The notes below the pieces were generated by a model, which did not search any database, was not told the origin of the DNA, and worked only from the letters and a program-made list of their open reading frames with translations. The position numbers were made by a program, and so were the translations under genes. From Chloroflexota bacterium (lineage in GTDB: Bacteria; Chloroflexota; Dehalococcoidia; Dehalococcoidales; RBG-16-60-22): DNA of 20,144 bases. The DNA lies in the NCBI GenBank assembly GCA_022574315.1, contig JACZSH010000011.1, forward strand, positions 1 through 20,144, in the 5' to 3' direction. Shown here piece by piece: positions 1-7,378 of this stretch. Numbering within the stretch: position 1 is the stretch's first letter; each line of letters starts with the position of its first letter.

Positions 1-739
1 CAGTAGATAATTCATTGTCCTGAGGTTTTTGAAATTCTAACCTTAGATTAGTTTTATGGTAGGATATATCAAATTGCTGATTGATACCAGTCTTCCCATA
101 CCCTATTGACTCAAAACTTATTAAACCTATAGAAGTTAAATGGAGCACATTATCGAAGGTCAGCCCATGCTTCTTGAGTAACGATTGTGGTAGATCCAAG
201 TCCTCAATGTAAACAAAAGGAATGAATATCCCATCGACTAAACAAGTGAAGTTACATAATGCGATAAATAATTCTGCGTCTGTTTTATCGAGAGACCCTA
301 AGGAATTAATAGTCCGTTTCGAATAAGTACCTGGCGAATTCGACTCTCCTGCAAGTATTTTTGCCCATAAATTCTGCATGTCTTCGTCTGAAATAATACG
401 ACATTTATCAAAGAAGTTAGTTATCCAATCATCTTCAATGTCTTGGGGAGTAGAGGAGGCGTTCAGTTGCCCAATGGCTTTTTCTGTGATTGATTCAATG
501 TTATCCTGCTTTTTCGATTCCTCCATGATAAATCGAGTAAGTGCTCGTTGTTGTAGCGCGGTGATTTTAATCTGAGCCTTGGCTTTAATAACTTCTGCGT
601 CAGCCTCTGCATCTGCGACACGCCTAATTTGACGAGGCTTGAAGCCACCACCAATAGCAGCGGATATCTTTTGAATTAATACTGTCGCTGGCTCTGTAAT
701 TTTGCCGTCAATATTAATTAGGGAAAAACCATCTGACAT
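1..739 (-). CDS. DUF2806-like protein, 3' part cut by window edge
   Basis: An open minus-strand frame runs from an ATG at 739-737 to the left edge without a stop (246 codons), so only the C-terminal end is missing. The translation begins MSDGFSLINIDGKITEPATV. A charged Ala/Gln/Lys-rich helix follows at about residues 36-85 and looks like a coiled coil. Next comes a compact block with DDWITNFFDKCRIISDEDMQ, then LWAKILAGESNSPGTYSKRT (about residues 120-145). From memory of the family these blocks match DUF2806 (TIGR03899-like), usually about 300 aa and of unknown function. There is no signal peptide or membrane segment. An AAGG ribosome site lies about 7 bases upstream, and a strong promoter sits at 772-799. 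The gene is visibly AT-richer than the operon to its right and is transcribed away from it, so it probably belongs to a different, possibly acquired, neighbourhood. Certain to be coding; family assignment fairly likely. Confidence 0.78.
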   Translation of the reverse strand, partial: MSDGFSLINIDGKITEPATVLIQKISAAIGGGFKPRQIRRVADAEADAEVIKAKAQIKITALQQRALTRFIMEESKKQDNIESITEKAIGQLNASSTPQDIEDDWITNFFDKCRIISDEDMQNLWAKILAGESNSPGTYSKRTINSLGSLDKTDAELFIALCNFTCLVDGIFIPFVYIEDLDLPQSLLKKHGLTFDNVLHLTSIGLISFESIGYGKTGINQQFDISYHKTNLRLEFQKPQDNELST

Positions 740-771
740 AGTTAACCTTATTTCTATTTATTCGTTAGTAA

Positions 772-799
772 ATTGTAGCATTTCGCGAGAATATGTCAA
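772..799 (-). promoter_or_regulatory. Sigma-70-type promoter for the DUF2806-like gene
   Basis: Read on the minus strand, a perfect -35 box TTGACA (799-794) is followed after 16 bases by TACAAT (777-772), which matches the -10 consensus at five of six positions. Transcription would start near 765, giving a leader of about 26 bases before the ATG at 739. The spacing and orientation fit the gene exactly. Confidence 0.7.
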
Positions 800-840
800 G
801 TAGAAAATGGCATTTTCACTATTGGCAATATCGGGTGTTT

Positions 841-870
841 AAGAGGGGCTTCGCCCCTCTTTCTTTTCTT
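841..870 (+). terminator. Hairpin followed by T-rich tract
   Basis: AAGAGGGGC (841-849) pairs perfectly with GCCCCTCTT (853-861) around a three-base TTC loop. The T-rich run TTCTTTTCTT extends to 870. The shape is that of a rho-independent terminator on the plus strand, but no plus-strand gene ends here. It may insulate the operon from upstream transcription or be part of a dispersed repeat together with the next hairpin. Confidence 0.5.
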
Positions 871-899
871 CCCCCTCTCCTTATCAAAGGAGAGGGGGA
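870..899. repeat. Perfect 13-bp palindrome, dispersed-repeat-like
   Basis: The left arm TCCCCCTCTCCTT (870-882) pairs with AAGGAGAGGGGGA (887-899) around an ATCA loop: 13 uninterrupted base pairs. It is followed by more G-rich sequence ending in AAAGGGGGTGAGGT. Such C/G-rich palindromes with a TTATCAAA-type centre recur as intergenic repeats in many environmental bacterial genomes. Only one copy is visible here, so the repeat status is inferred from the pattern. Confidence 0.55.
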
Positions 900-981
900 T
901 AAAGGGGGTGAGGTCACCTGATTCCCTCAATTCCAAAGCAGAAACGGGGGCGGGAGAAGGGGCGGCCAAACAGGACATTTG

Positions 982-1010
982 TTGACTTTTCCTACGGCGT
1001 AAGCTAGACT
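982..1010 (+). promoter_or_regulatory. Candidate operon promoter upstream of cooC
   Basis: TTGACT (982-987, five of six to the -35 consensus) and TAGACT (1005-1010, four of six to the -10 consensus) are separated by exactly 17 bases. Transcription would begin near 1017, about 90 bases before the first operon gene at 1109. It is the only good promoter-like pair I found in front of the operon, and gaps between later genes are too short to suggest others. Confidence 0.5.
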
Positions 1011-1017
1011 GAACGTA

Positions 1018-1080
1018 GGGTGGATATCAGAGTCCACCCGGCAATAAGTCTGAGTACTTTCTCCCAAAAAGACTCAGCTT
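1018..1080 (+). promoter_or_regulatory. Two hairpins in the operon leader
   Basis: GGGTGGA (1018-1024) pairs with TCCACCC (1033-1039), a 7-bp stem with an 8-base loop lying at the predicted transcript start. A second structure pairs AAG-T-CTGAGT-A-CTTT (1046-1060) with AAAG-ACTCAG-CTT (1068-1080): 13 base pairs interrupted by two single bulged bases. A short T-containing stretch follows. They could shape the leader of the operon mRNA or simply be repeats. I do not recognise a known riboswitch. Confidence 0.35.
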
Positions 1081-1108
1081 TAATTATGCCAAACGCAAAA
1101 CTCTAATC

Positions 1109-1879
1109 ATGAAGATTGCAATCAGCGGGAAAGGTGGCGTAGGCAAGACTTTATTAGCATCTCTGCTCTCAAAACTATTTGCTAAGTCCGGCTACTCGGT
1201 CCTGGCAATAGATGCCGACCCCGATGCTAACATGGCCGCTACCCTCGGTTTCTCTCACCCGGAGAAAATAATCCCCATATCCGAAATGAAAGACCTGGTG
1301 GCCGAGAGAACGGGCGCGCAGCCGGGTCGAGCCGCCGTTTATTTCAAGCTGAACCCCAAGGTAGACGACCTGCCCGAAAAATACTGGCAGGAACTTGACG
1401 GCGTCAAGTTAATGGTGATGGGGCGGACGAAAAGGGGGGGCAGCGGCTGTTACTGCCCGGAAAGCGTGCTGCTGAAAGCCCTGATAAGCCACCTGCTGCT
1501 GGCCAGAGATGAGGTAATCATCATGGACATGGAGGCGGGGATAGAGCACCTGGGGAGAGCCACCGCCGGCGCCGTTGATAAGCTGATAATGGTGGTAGAG
1601 CCGGGCCGGCGCAGTCTGGAAACCGCCCGCACGATACAGGGACTGGCCGGGGACATCGGCCTGAAAAACGTGGCTCTGGTCGGCAACAAGATACGGGGCC
1701 AGTCAGACAGGGACTTTCTGTCTTCCAGCCTGCCGGACCTGGAGTTTATCGGCTTTATCCCTTACGACCAGGCGATAGTTGACGCTGACCTGGCCAGCCA
1801 ACCCCTTCTCGACGCCAGCGCACCGGTGACCGGTGAGATAACGAATATCTTTCACCAACTGACGGCGGAGGCCAGTTGA
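1109..1879 (+). CDS. cooC: CooC-type nickel-insertion ATPase for CODH
   Basis: A 256-aa MinD/SIMIBI-class P-loop ATPase that supports ATP-dependent nickel insertion into the C-cluster of carbon monoxide dehydrogenase. The deviant Walker A motif GKGGVGKT is at residues 7-14, IDADPDAN at 34-41 and the Walker B-like MDMEAGIEHLGR from about 139. The CxC pair C114/C116 (GSGCYCPES) corresponds to the dimer-interface nickel-binding cysteines of characterised CooC. Length is normal for the family. The ATG at 1109 is fixed by the canonical MKIAISGKGG N-terminus, and an ATG at 1085 meets a stop at once. Unlike the rest of the operon, no Shine-Dalgarno sequence is visible in front of it. It is the first gene of the operon. 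Its true target (AcsA or AcsB) cannot be read from sequence, since a second homologue lies downstream. Confidence 0.93.
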   Translation: MKIAISGKGGVGKTLLASLLSKLFAKSGYSVLAIDADPDANMAATLGFSHPEKIIPISEMKDLVAERTGAQPGRAAVYFKLNPKVDDLPEKYWQELDGVKLMVMGRTKRGGSGCYCPESVLLKALISHLLLARDEVIIMDMEAGIEHLGRATAGAVDKLIMVVEPGRRSLETARTIQGLAGDIGLKNVALVGNKIRGQSDRDFLSSSLPDLEFIGFIPYDQAIVDADLASQPLLDASAPVTGEITNIFHQLTAEAS

Positions 1880-1926
1880 TCAATCACGGGAGATTAATAC
1901 CGGCAAAATAACTACAGGAGGTTTTT

Positions 1927-3690
1927 GTGGCTTACGACGCAACCAAAATGAAGGACTGGCAGATTTCCGAAGCGGCCGAAGCGAATATGCCGACCTCGGA
2001 AGAGTGGCGGGAGAAACTGGGACTGGAGAAAGACGAAATACTCCCCTACGGGAGAATAGCCAAGCTGGACTTTCTCAAGATTATCGAGCGCCTCAAGGAC
2101 AAACCGGACGGCAAGTACATTGAGGTCACCGCCATTACGCCCACTCCGCTAGGAGAAGGCAAGAGCACCACTTCCTGCGGCCTTATGGAGGGCCTGGGCA
2201 AGCGCGGAGTCAACGTGGGGGGCGCCCTCCGGCAGCCTTCGGGCGGCCCGACGATGAACATTAAAGGAACGGCCGCCGGCGGCGGCAACGCCCTGCTCAT
2301 CCCCATGACCGAATTCTCCATGGGCCTCACCGGTGACATTAACGATATCATGAACGCCCATAACCTGGCCATGGTAGCCCTGACCGCCCGGATGCAGCAC
2401 GAGCGCAATTACAACGACGAGCAGCTGGCCAGACTCACCGGGATGCGGCGACTTGACGTTAACCCGACCCGCGTGGAGATGGGCTGGATAATTGATTTCT
2501 GCGCCCAGAGCCTGCGCAACATCATCATCGGTCTCGGCGGCCGGCAGGACGGCTTTACCATGCAGTCCAAATTCGGTATCGCCGTAGGCTCCGAACTAAT
2601 GGCAATTCTCTCCATCGTGACCGACCTGGCCGATTTACGGAAACGGCTGGGCGAAATTACGGTGGCTTATGATAAGGCAGGTAATCCCGTCACCACCAGT
2701 GACCTTGAGGTGGGCGGCGCGATGACCGCCTGGATGCGCAATACCATCAACCCCACCCTGATGTCCACCGCGGAGTACCAGCCCTGCATGGTCCATGCCG
2801 GACCTTTTGCCAATATCGCCGTGGGCCAGTCCTCCATCATTGCCGACCGAATCGGCCTGAAGATGTTCGATTACCACGTGACCGAGAGCGGTTTTGCCGC
2901 CGACATCGGTTTTGAAAAGTTCTGGAACGTCAAGTGCCGCTACAGCGGACTCAAGCCGCACGTATCAGTGCTCACCACCACTATCCGCGCCCTGAAGATG
3001 CACGGGGGCGGCCCCAAGGTGGTGGCCGGTCTCCCCCTGCCGGATGAATATACCAGGGAGAACGTCGGCCTGGTGGAAGCCGGCCTGCCCAACATGCTGC
3101 ACCTTATCGGCGTCATCCGCCGGTCCGGTATCAACCCGGTGGTCTGCATCAACGCCTTCCTCACCGATACCGATGACGAGATTAACGTGATACGGAAAGC
3201 CGCCGAAGCCGCCGGTGCCCGCGTTGCCCTGTCCCGACACTGGGCGAAGGGTGGCGACGGCGCCCTGGAGCTGGCCGATGCCGTGATAGACGCCTGCGAA
3301 GACGAAAACGACTTCCAGTTCCTGTACCCGATCGAAATGAAACTGCGCGACCGCGTGGCGGAGATTGCCCGGGTTGTCTATGGCGCCGACGGCGTCTCCT
3401 GGACACCGGAAGCCGAAAGCAAAGCCAAGGCGTTTGAGGCCGACCCGAAGTATGATGATTATGCCACGATGATGGTCAAGACGCACCTGAGCCTCACCCA
3501 CGACCCGGTCCTGAAGGGTGTCCCCAAGGGCTGGACGCTGCCCATCCGTGATATCCTGCTTTACTCGGGAGCCAAGTTCCTCTGCCCGTTAGCCGGAACC
3601 ATCACCCTGATGCCGGGCACTTCATCCAATCCGGCTTTCCGGAGAGTGGACGTGGATACCAAGACCGGCAAGGTCCAGGGGCTTTTCTAA
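1927..3690 (+). CDS. fhs: Formate-tetrahydrofolate ligase
   Basis: A 587-aa cytosolic ATP-dependent ligase joining formate to THF to give 10-formyl-THF, the entry into the folate part of the methyl branch. The nucleotide loop TPTPLGEGKST is at residues 71-81, followed by the RQPSGGPTMNIKGTAAGGG block, the TGDINDIMNAHNLA block, and FAADIGFEKFWNVKCR in the second half. The start is GTG at 1927 with AGGAGG at 1916-1921, five bases away. The protein is about 30 residues longer than the clostridial enzyme. Its signature, RQPSGGPTMNIKG rather than the RxPSLGP-FGIKGG form, places it with the variant I associate with sulfate-reducing deltaproteobacteria and some Chloroflexota. Function is not in doubt; the subgroup is from memory. 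Confidence 0.96.
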   Translation: MAYDATKMKDWQISEAAEANMPTSEEWREKLGLEKDEILPYGRIAKLDFLKIIERLKDKPDGKYIEVTAITPTPLGEGKSTTSCGLMEGLGKRGVNVGGALRQPSGGPTMNIKGTAAGGGNALLIPMTEFSMGLTGDINDIMNAHNLAMVALTARMQHERNYNDEQLARLTGMRRLDVNPTRVEMGWIIDFCAQSLRNIIIGLGGRQDGFTMQSKFGIAVGSELMAILSIVTDLADLRKRLGEITVAYDKAGNPVTTSDLEVGGAMTAWMRNTINPTLMSTAEYQPCMVHAGPFANIAVGQSSIIADRIGLKMFDYHVTESGFAADIGFEKFWNVKCRYSGLKPHVSVLTTTIRALKMHGGGPKVVAGLPLPDEYTRENVGLVEAGLPNMLHLIGVIRRSGINPVVCINAFLTDTDDEINVIRKAAEAAGARVALSRHWAKGGDGALELADAVIDACEDENDFQFLYPIEMKLRDRVAEIARVVYGADGVSWTPEAESKAKAFEADPKYDDYATMMVKTHLSLTHDPVLKGVPKGWTLPIRDILLYSGAKFLCPLAGTITLMPGTSSNPAFRRVDVDTKTGKVQGLF

Positions 3691-3710
3691 GGATTTAGCG
3701 TCTGGTTAAT

Positions 3711-3726
3711 AAGGAGTTAGACGACG
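3711..3726 (+). promoter_or_regulatory. Ribosome site of acsV with no standard start codon
   Basis: AAGGAG at 3711-3716 is followed by an in-frame TAG stop (3718-3720) and then ACG ACG GAA ACC (3721-3732). Initiation must fall at or just after 3721 to include the whole ferredoxin domain, yet no ATG, GTG or TTG is present there. Spacing is 4 bases to the first ACG and 7 to the second. One T in place of C at 3722 would make a normal ATG. Confidence 0.6.
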
Positions 3727-5667
3727 GAAACCGCAGTAAAGAAAAAGGTAAAGGTTCACTTCAATCCGGCCAATGTTTACATTGTGGTGGAACAGGGGGA
3801 GAATCTTTTACAGGCCGCCATCTCCGCCGGAGTGCGCGTCTACGCTTCCTGCGGAGGGGCCGGCACCTGCGGTACCTGTAAAGTCAAGATTGAAAGCGGG
3901 GAGGTGGCAACCACCCGCACCGAGAAGCTGTCCGACGAGGAGTACCAACAGGGTATCAGACAGGCCTGCCAGAGCCGGGTGATGACCAATTTATCGGTTT
4001 ACGTACTGGTAGAGTCGAGGCTGGAGAAAGTCGTCCTCGCCAGTGAGCAGAAAAGGGTGTCCCAGGTACTGGCTTCCGGATGGCGGTTCAAACCGCCGCT
4101 GAGCAAGTATTTCCTGGAGTTGTCTCCGCCCACCGCCGAGGATAACCTCAGTGACCTGTCCCGGCTGCTGCGCGGCATGAGACGGCGCTACAACCTCAGC
4201 CACCTGTCCGTTGATTTCTACGTATTGAAGAAACTGGCCCGCGCCCTGCGGAAGGGCAAGTGGAAAGTAACCGTGACCACCCTGGTTACCGCCAGCAAAC
4301 CCCGTGCCGGCGAAGAACGACGGCCGAGGGTGATAAATATCGAGCCGGGGGACAGCCGGGAAAAGCATTACTCACTGGCTTTCGACATCGGCACGACGAC
4401 CATCTGCGGACAACTACTGGAACTGAACCGGGGTAAAATCGTTGCCGAACATATCGCTTACAACGGGCAAATCAGCTACGGGAACGACGTCATCGCCCGT
4501 ATTAACTTTTCCCAGAAACCGGGCGGGCTGAAAAAGCTGCAAAAGGCAACCGTGGCCACCATGAATGACGTAATCGAGGAGCTGTTAGCCACCAGCCGGG
4601 TAGACGCAAAGCACATCGGCCATCTCATGGTGGCCGGAAACACCACCATGACCCAGATTCTGCTCGGGCTGGAAACCAAGTATATCAGGCTGGCTCCTTA
4701 TACCCCGTTAGCCAATTTCTTTCCGCCGGTGGAGGCCGCCTCGCTGGGTATCAAGCTCGACAAGCACGTCCACCTTTACACTTTCCCGGCCGTGGCCAGC
4801 TATGTCGGCGGCGACATTGTTTCCGGCGTCATCGGCGCCGGAATACACCAGAGAAAAACGCTTACCTTTTTCATGGATATCGGGACGAACGGTGAAATAG
4901 TCATCGGTAATTCGGACTGGATGGTAACCGCTTCCTGTTCGGCGGGGCCGGCATTTGAGGGCGGCGGGGTCAAGCACGGCATCGTCGCCAGCGAAGGCGC
5001 CATCGAAGATTTTGATATCGACCACGCCAGCCTGGAGCCGAAAATCGACACCATCGGGGGAAAGAAGCCGAAAGGAATCTGCGGCTCCGGCCTGATAAAC
5101 ATCATCGCCGGCCTGCTGGAAGCGAGAGTAATCGGTCAAAACGGCAAGTTCCACCGTACCCTGCCCACGAAAAGAATCAGAAAAGGCAGCGACGGCTATG
5201 AATACGTGCTTTCCTGGGCCAAGGAAACCCAGATAGGCCGGGACATCGTCGTCACCGAGGTAGACATTGACAACCTCATGCGGGCCAAGGCGGCCATGTT
5301 TGCCGGCTTCCAGACGCTGAGTAAAAGCGTGGGGATAGAGTGCCGCGATTTTGAGCAGGTGATTATCGCCGGCGCTTTCGGCAATAATATCAATATTGAA
5401 AAGGCCATTACCATCGGGCTGCTGCCCGATTTGCCCGTAGACCGGTTTATTTTCGTTGGTAACGGCTCGCTGCTGGGGGCAAGGCTGACCTCTTTCTCCA
5501 CCGACCTGCTGGATGACGCCCGCCGGGTCGCCCAGATGATGACCAACATCGAACTGAGCGAAAGCGCCGATTTTATGAATAACTACATCGCCGCCTTATT
5601 CTTACCGCACACCAACGCCCGGGAGTTTCCCACGGTAAGCAAAAGGCTGGCCAAAATATCAAAATGA
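3721..5667 (+). CDS. acsV: Corrinoid protein reductive activator (RACo/AcsV)
   Basis: About 648 aa if read from ACG 3721. AcsV uses ATP hydrolysis and low-potential electrons to return the inactive Co(II) corrinoid protein AcsC/AcsD to Co(I). The N-terminal plant-type [2Fe-2S] domain has C44, C50 and C53 (SCGGAGTCGTC) and C83 (RQACQSR). A linker domain follows, then an ASKHA-type ATPase: FDIGTTTICG near residue 220, FMDIGTNGE near 384, CGSGL near 457, and GAFGNNINIEKA and GNGSLLGA near the C-terminus. The first recognised start, GTG at 3784, would delete the first beta strand (KVKVHFNPANVYIV) and has no ribosome site, so initiation at the ACG codons is preferred. Length with that start matches known RACo proteins. 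It sits between fhs and a second cooC, 30 and 21 bases apart. Confidence 0.93.
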   Translation, partial: TTETAVKKKVKVHFNPANVYIVVEQGENLLQAAISAGVRVYASCGGAGTCGTCKVKIESGEVATTRTEKLSDEEYQQGIRQACQSRVMTNLSVYVLVESRLEKVVLASEQKRVSQVLASGWRFKPPLSKYFLELSPPTAEDNLSDLSRLLRGMRRRYNLSHLSVDFYVLKKLARALRKGKWKVTVTTLVTASKPRAGEERRPRVINIEPGDSREKHYSLAFDIGTTTICGQLLELNRGKIVAEHIAYNGQISYGNDVIARINFSQKPGGLKKLQKATVATMNDVIEELLATSRVDAKHIGHLMVAGNTTMTQILLGLETKYIRLAPYTPLANFFPPVEAASLGIKLDKHVHLYTFPAVASYVGGDIVSGVIGAGIHQRKTLTFFMDIGTNGEIVIGNSDWMVTASCSAGPAFEGGGVKHGIVASEGAIEDFDIDHASLEPKIDTIGGKKPKGICGSGLINIIAGLLEARVIGQNGKFHRTLPTKRIRKGSDGYEYVLSWAKETQIGRDIVVTEVDIDNLMRAKAAMFAGFQTLSKSVGIECRDFEQVIIAGAFGNNINIEKAITIGLLPDLPVDRFIFVGNGSLLGARLTSFSTDLLDDARRVAQMMTNIELSESADFMNNYIAALFLPHTNAREFPTVSKRLAKISK

Positions 5668-5688
5668 CGCCGGGCAGAGGATAACGGT

Positions 5689-6447
5689 TTGAGTATTAAT
5701 ATTGCTGTCGCCGGTAAAGGCGGCAGCGGAAAAACATCGATAACCAGCCTGGTTATACGCTACCTGATGAAGAAAGGTCCGGGCCCAATCTTAGCCGTGG
5801 ATGCCGACCCCAATGCCAACCTGGGAGACAGCCTGGGGTTAAGCCTCCACAAAACTATCGGCTCCATCATCGCCACTTTCAACGAGGAGAAAATCAACAT
5901 CCCGGCCGGCATGACCAAAGAGGCTTACCTGGAATTCAGGCTGAATGACGCCATGGTGGAAAGCAAAGGCCTGGACCTGGTAACGATGGGCAGAGGCGAG
6001 GGCGCCGATTGCTACTGCTACCCCAACCTGCTGCTCCGGAAATTCCTGGACAACCTGTCGGGAAGCTACGCCTATGTGGTGATGGATAACGAGGCCGGCA
6101 TGGAGCACCTGAGCCGAAGAACAACCCAGAATATCGACGAGCTTTTCCTGATTTCCGACCATTCCGTAAAAGGAGTGCGCACCCTGGCCCGCCTGCGGGA
6201 CCTGATAACGGAACTGAAGCTGGTGGTGAAAAGGCAATCGGTAATTATTAATTTCGTTCCCAACGGGATAGACCCGCTGCTGAGTGAGGAAATGAGCCGG
6301 CTGGATATCGAACCGGCGGCCATTGTGCCTCTCGACAAGACAATCAGCGAGTACGACCTGAACTCAAAGTCGCTGCTGGAGCTGCCTGATACGGCGGCGT
6401 CCAGAACGGTGGACGACCTGATGGATAAGCTTTTAAAACCCGCATAG
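5689..6447 (+). CDS. cooC: Second CooC/AcsF-type nickel-insertion ATPase
   Basis: A 252-aa relative of the 1109 gene. Walker A is GKGGSGKT (residues 9-16), with VDADPNAN near 37, the CxC pair C108/C110 (GADCYCYPN) and the Walker B-like VMDNEAGMEHLSRR from about 131. It starts with TTG at 5689 behind AGAGG (5676-5680), eight bases away. The sequence around the CxC and the switch region differs clearly from the first copy, so this is not a recent duplication. Because it directly follows acsV inside the acs operon, it may be the AcsF-like factor that loads nickel into the acetyl-CoA synthase A-cluster, while the 1109 copy serves the CODH. That division is inference from position and analogy with acetogens. 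Confidence 0.92.
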   Translation: MSINIAVAGKGGSGKTSITSLVIRYLMKKGPGPILAVDADPNANLGDSLGLSLHKTIGSIIATFNEEKINIPAGMTKEAYLEFRLNDAMVESKGLDLVTMGRGEGADCYCYPNLLLRKFLDNLSGSYAYVVMDNEAGMEHLSRRTTQNIDELFLISDHSVKGVRTLARLRDLITELKLVVKRQSVIINFVPNGIDPLLSEEMSRLDIEPAAIVPLDKTISEYDLNSKSLLELPDTAASRTVDDLMDKLLKPA

Positions 6448-6478
6448 AGGGCGTCAATAATTTTTTACAGGAGTTGAA

Positions 6479-7366
6479 ATGACGGCAAAAATAATAAGCG
6501 GCACCGAGACCGCCCGCCAAATCCGCGAGGAATTAAAGCAGGAGATTGCCTCGCTTAAAGAGAAACATAACCTCGTCCCGGGGCTGGCTACCGTCCTCGT
6601 CGGGGCGGACCCGGCCTCCCAGGTCTACGTGGGCGCCAAGGAGAAGACCTCCAAAGAACTGGGCATCTATTCGGAAAGGTATGACATACCGGCGGAGACG
6701 ACGCAGGCAGAGCTCCTGGCCAGGATTGACCGGCTGAATAAAGACCCCAAGATTCACGGTATCCTGGTGCAGCTACCCCTGCCCAAGCATATCAAGGAAA
6801 CGGATATTCTTTACGCCATCGATCCCAAAAAGGACGTCGATGGATTTCATCCGGTCAATGTGGGAAAATTAATGATAGGAGAAGCGGATTATTTGCCCTG
6901 CACGCCGCACGGCATCCAGCAGCTTCTGATCAGGTCCGGCATTGAAATCGACGGCGCGGAAGTGGTCATCCTGGGTAGAAGTAATATCGTCGGCAAGCCG
7001 ATTGCCAACATCCTGCTCCAGAAAAAAGAGGGGGCGAACGCGACGGTGACGGTGTGCCACACCGGAACGCGCGATATTAAATTTCATACCCGGCGCGCCG
7101 ATATTCTGATTGTGGCGGCGGGACGGCCCAAGGCGGTGACCGCCGATATGGTCAAGGAAGGGGTGGTGGTGATTGACGTGGGCGTAAACCGAATCGGCAA
7201 GACCCCTGAGGGTAAGTCCATCCTGGTCGGTGACGTTGATTTCGAAGCGGTCAAAGAGAAAGCCAAAGCCATCACGCCGGTGCCGGGCGGGGTGGGGCCG
7301 ATGACCATCACCATGCTGATGCTGAACACGGTCAAGGCCGCCAAAATAGCGGCGGGCTTGATTTAA
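6479..7366 (+). CDS. folD: Methylene-THF dehydrogenase/methenyl-THF cyclohydrolase
   Basis: A 295-aa bifunctional cytosolic enzyme. It carries out the cyclohydrolase step (formyl- to methenyl-THF) and the NAD(P)H-linked reduction to methylene-THF, so no separate fchA is needed. The YxxxK catalytic motif is Y50/K54 (SQVYVGAKEK). Further blocks are VQLPLPKHI (about 96-104), KDVDGFHPVNVGKL (about 118), the Rossmann segment GRSNIVGKPIA (about 166) and the C-terminal TPVPGGVGPMTITML. Length is standard. The ATG at 6479 has AGGAG (6469-6473) five bases upstream. Fhs and FolD together cover the methyl branch from formate to methylene-THF; a MetF/MetV reductase is not encoded in the window. Confidence 0.96.
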   Translation: MTAKIISGTETARQIREELKQEIASLKEKHNLVPGLATVLVGADPASQVYVGAKEKTSKELGIYSERYDIPAETTQAELLARIDRLNKDPKIHGILVQLPLPKHIKETDILYAIDPKKDVDGFHPVNVGKLMIGEADYLPCTPHGIQQLLIRSGIEIDGAEVVILGRSNIVGKPIANILLQKKEGANATVTVCHTGTRDIKFHTRRADILIVAAGRPKAVTADMVKEGVVVIDVGVNRIGKTPEGKSILVGDVDFEAVKEKAKAITPVPGGVGPMTITMLMLNTVKAAKIAAGLI

Positions 7367-7378
7367 AGGAGGGAGAAT

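Larger units (their letters stand above)
740..1108. other. Intergenic region between divergent genes
   Basis: No believable gene lies here. The stretch separates the minus-strand DUF2806-like gene from the plus-strand acetyl-CoA operon. It holds the minus-strand promoter (772-799), two strong adjacent hairpins (841-861 and 870-899), a plus-strand promoter candidate (982-1010) and two leader hairpins (1018-1039 and 1046-1080). A 60-codon minus-strand frame at 796-978 runs through the palindromes and is treated as spurious. Confidence 0.8.

Noticed and set aside
378..575. A 65-codon plus-strand frame near the left end
   Set aside because: It is antisense to the DUF2806-like gene, which has a promoter, ribosome site and family-like sequence.
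796..978. A 60-codon minus-strand frame in the intergenic region
   Set aside because: It reads straight through the palindromes at 841-899, lacks a ribosome site and resembles spurious proteins predicted from such repeats.
3773..3982. ATG-initiated frame overlapping the acsV start in another phase
   Set aside because: Its product is proline/arginine-rich without a ferredoxin motif. The acsV frame contains the complete [2Fe-2S] domain, so this is not a frameshifted acsV start.
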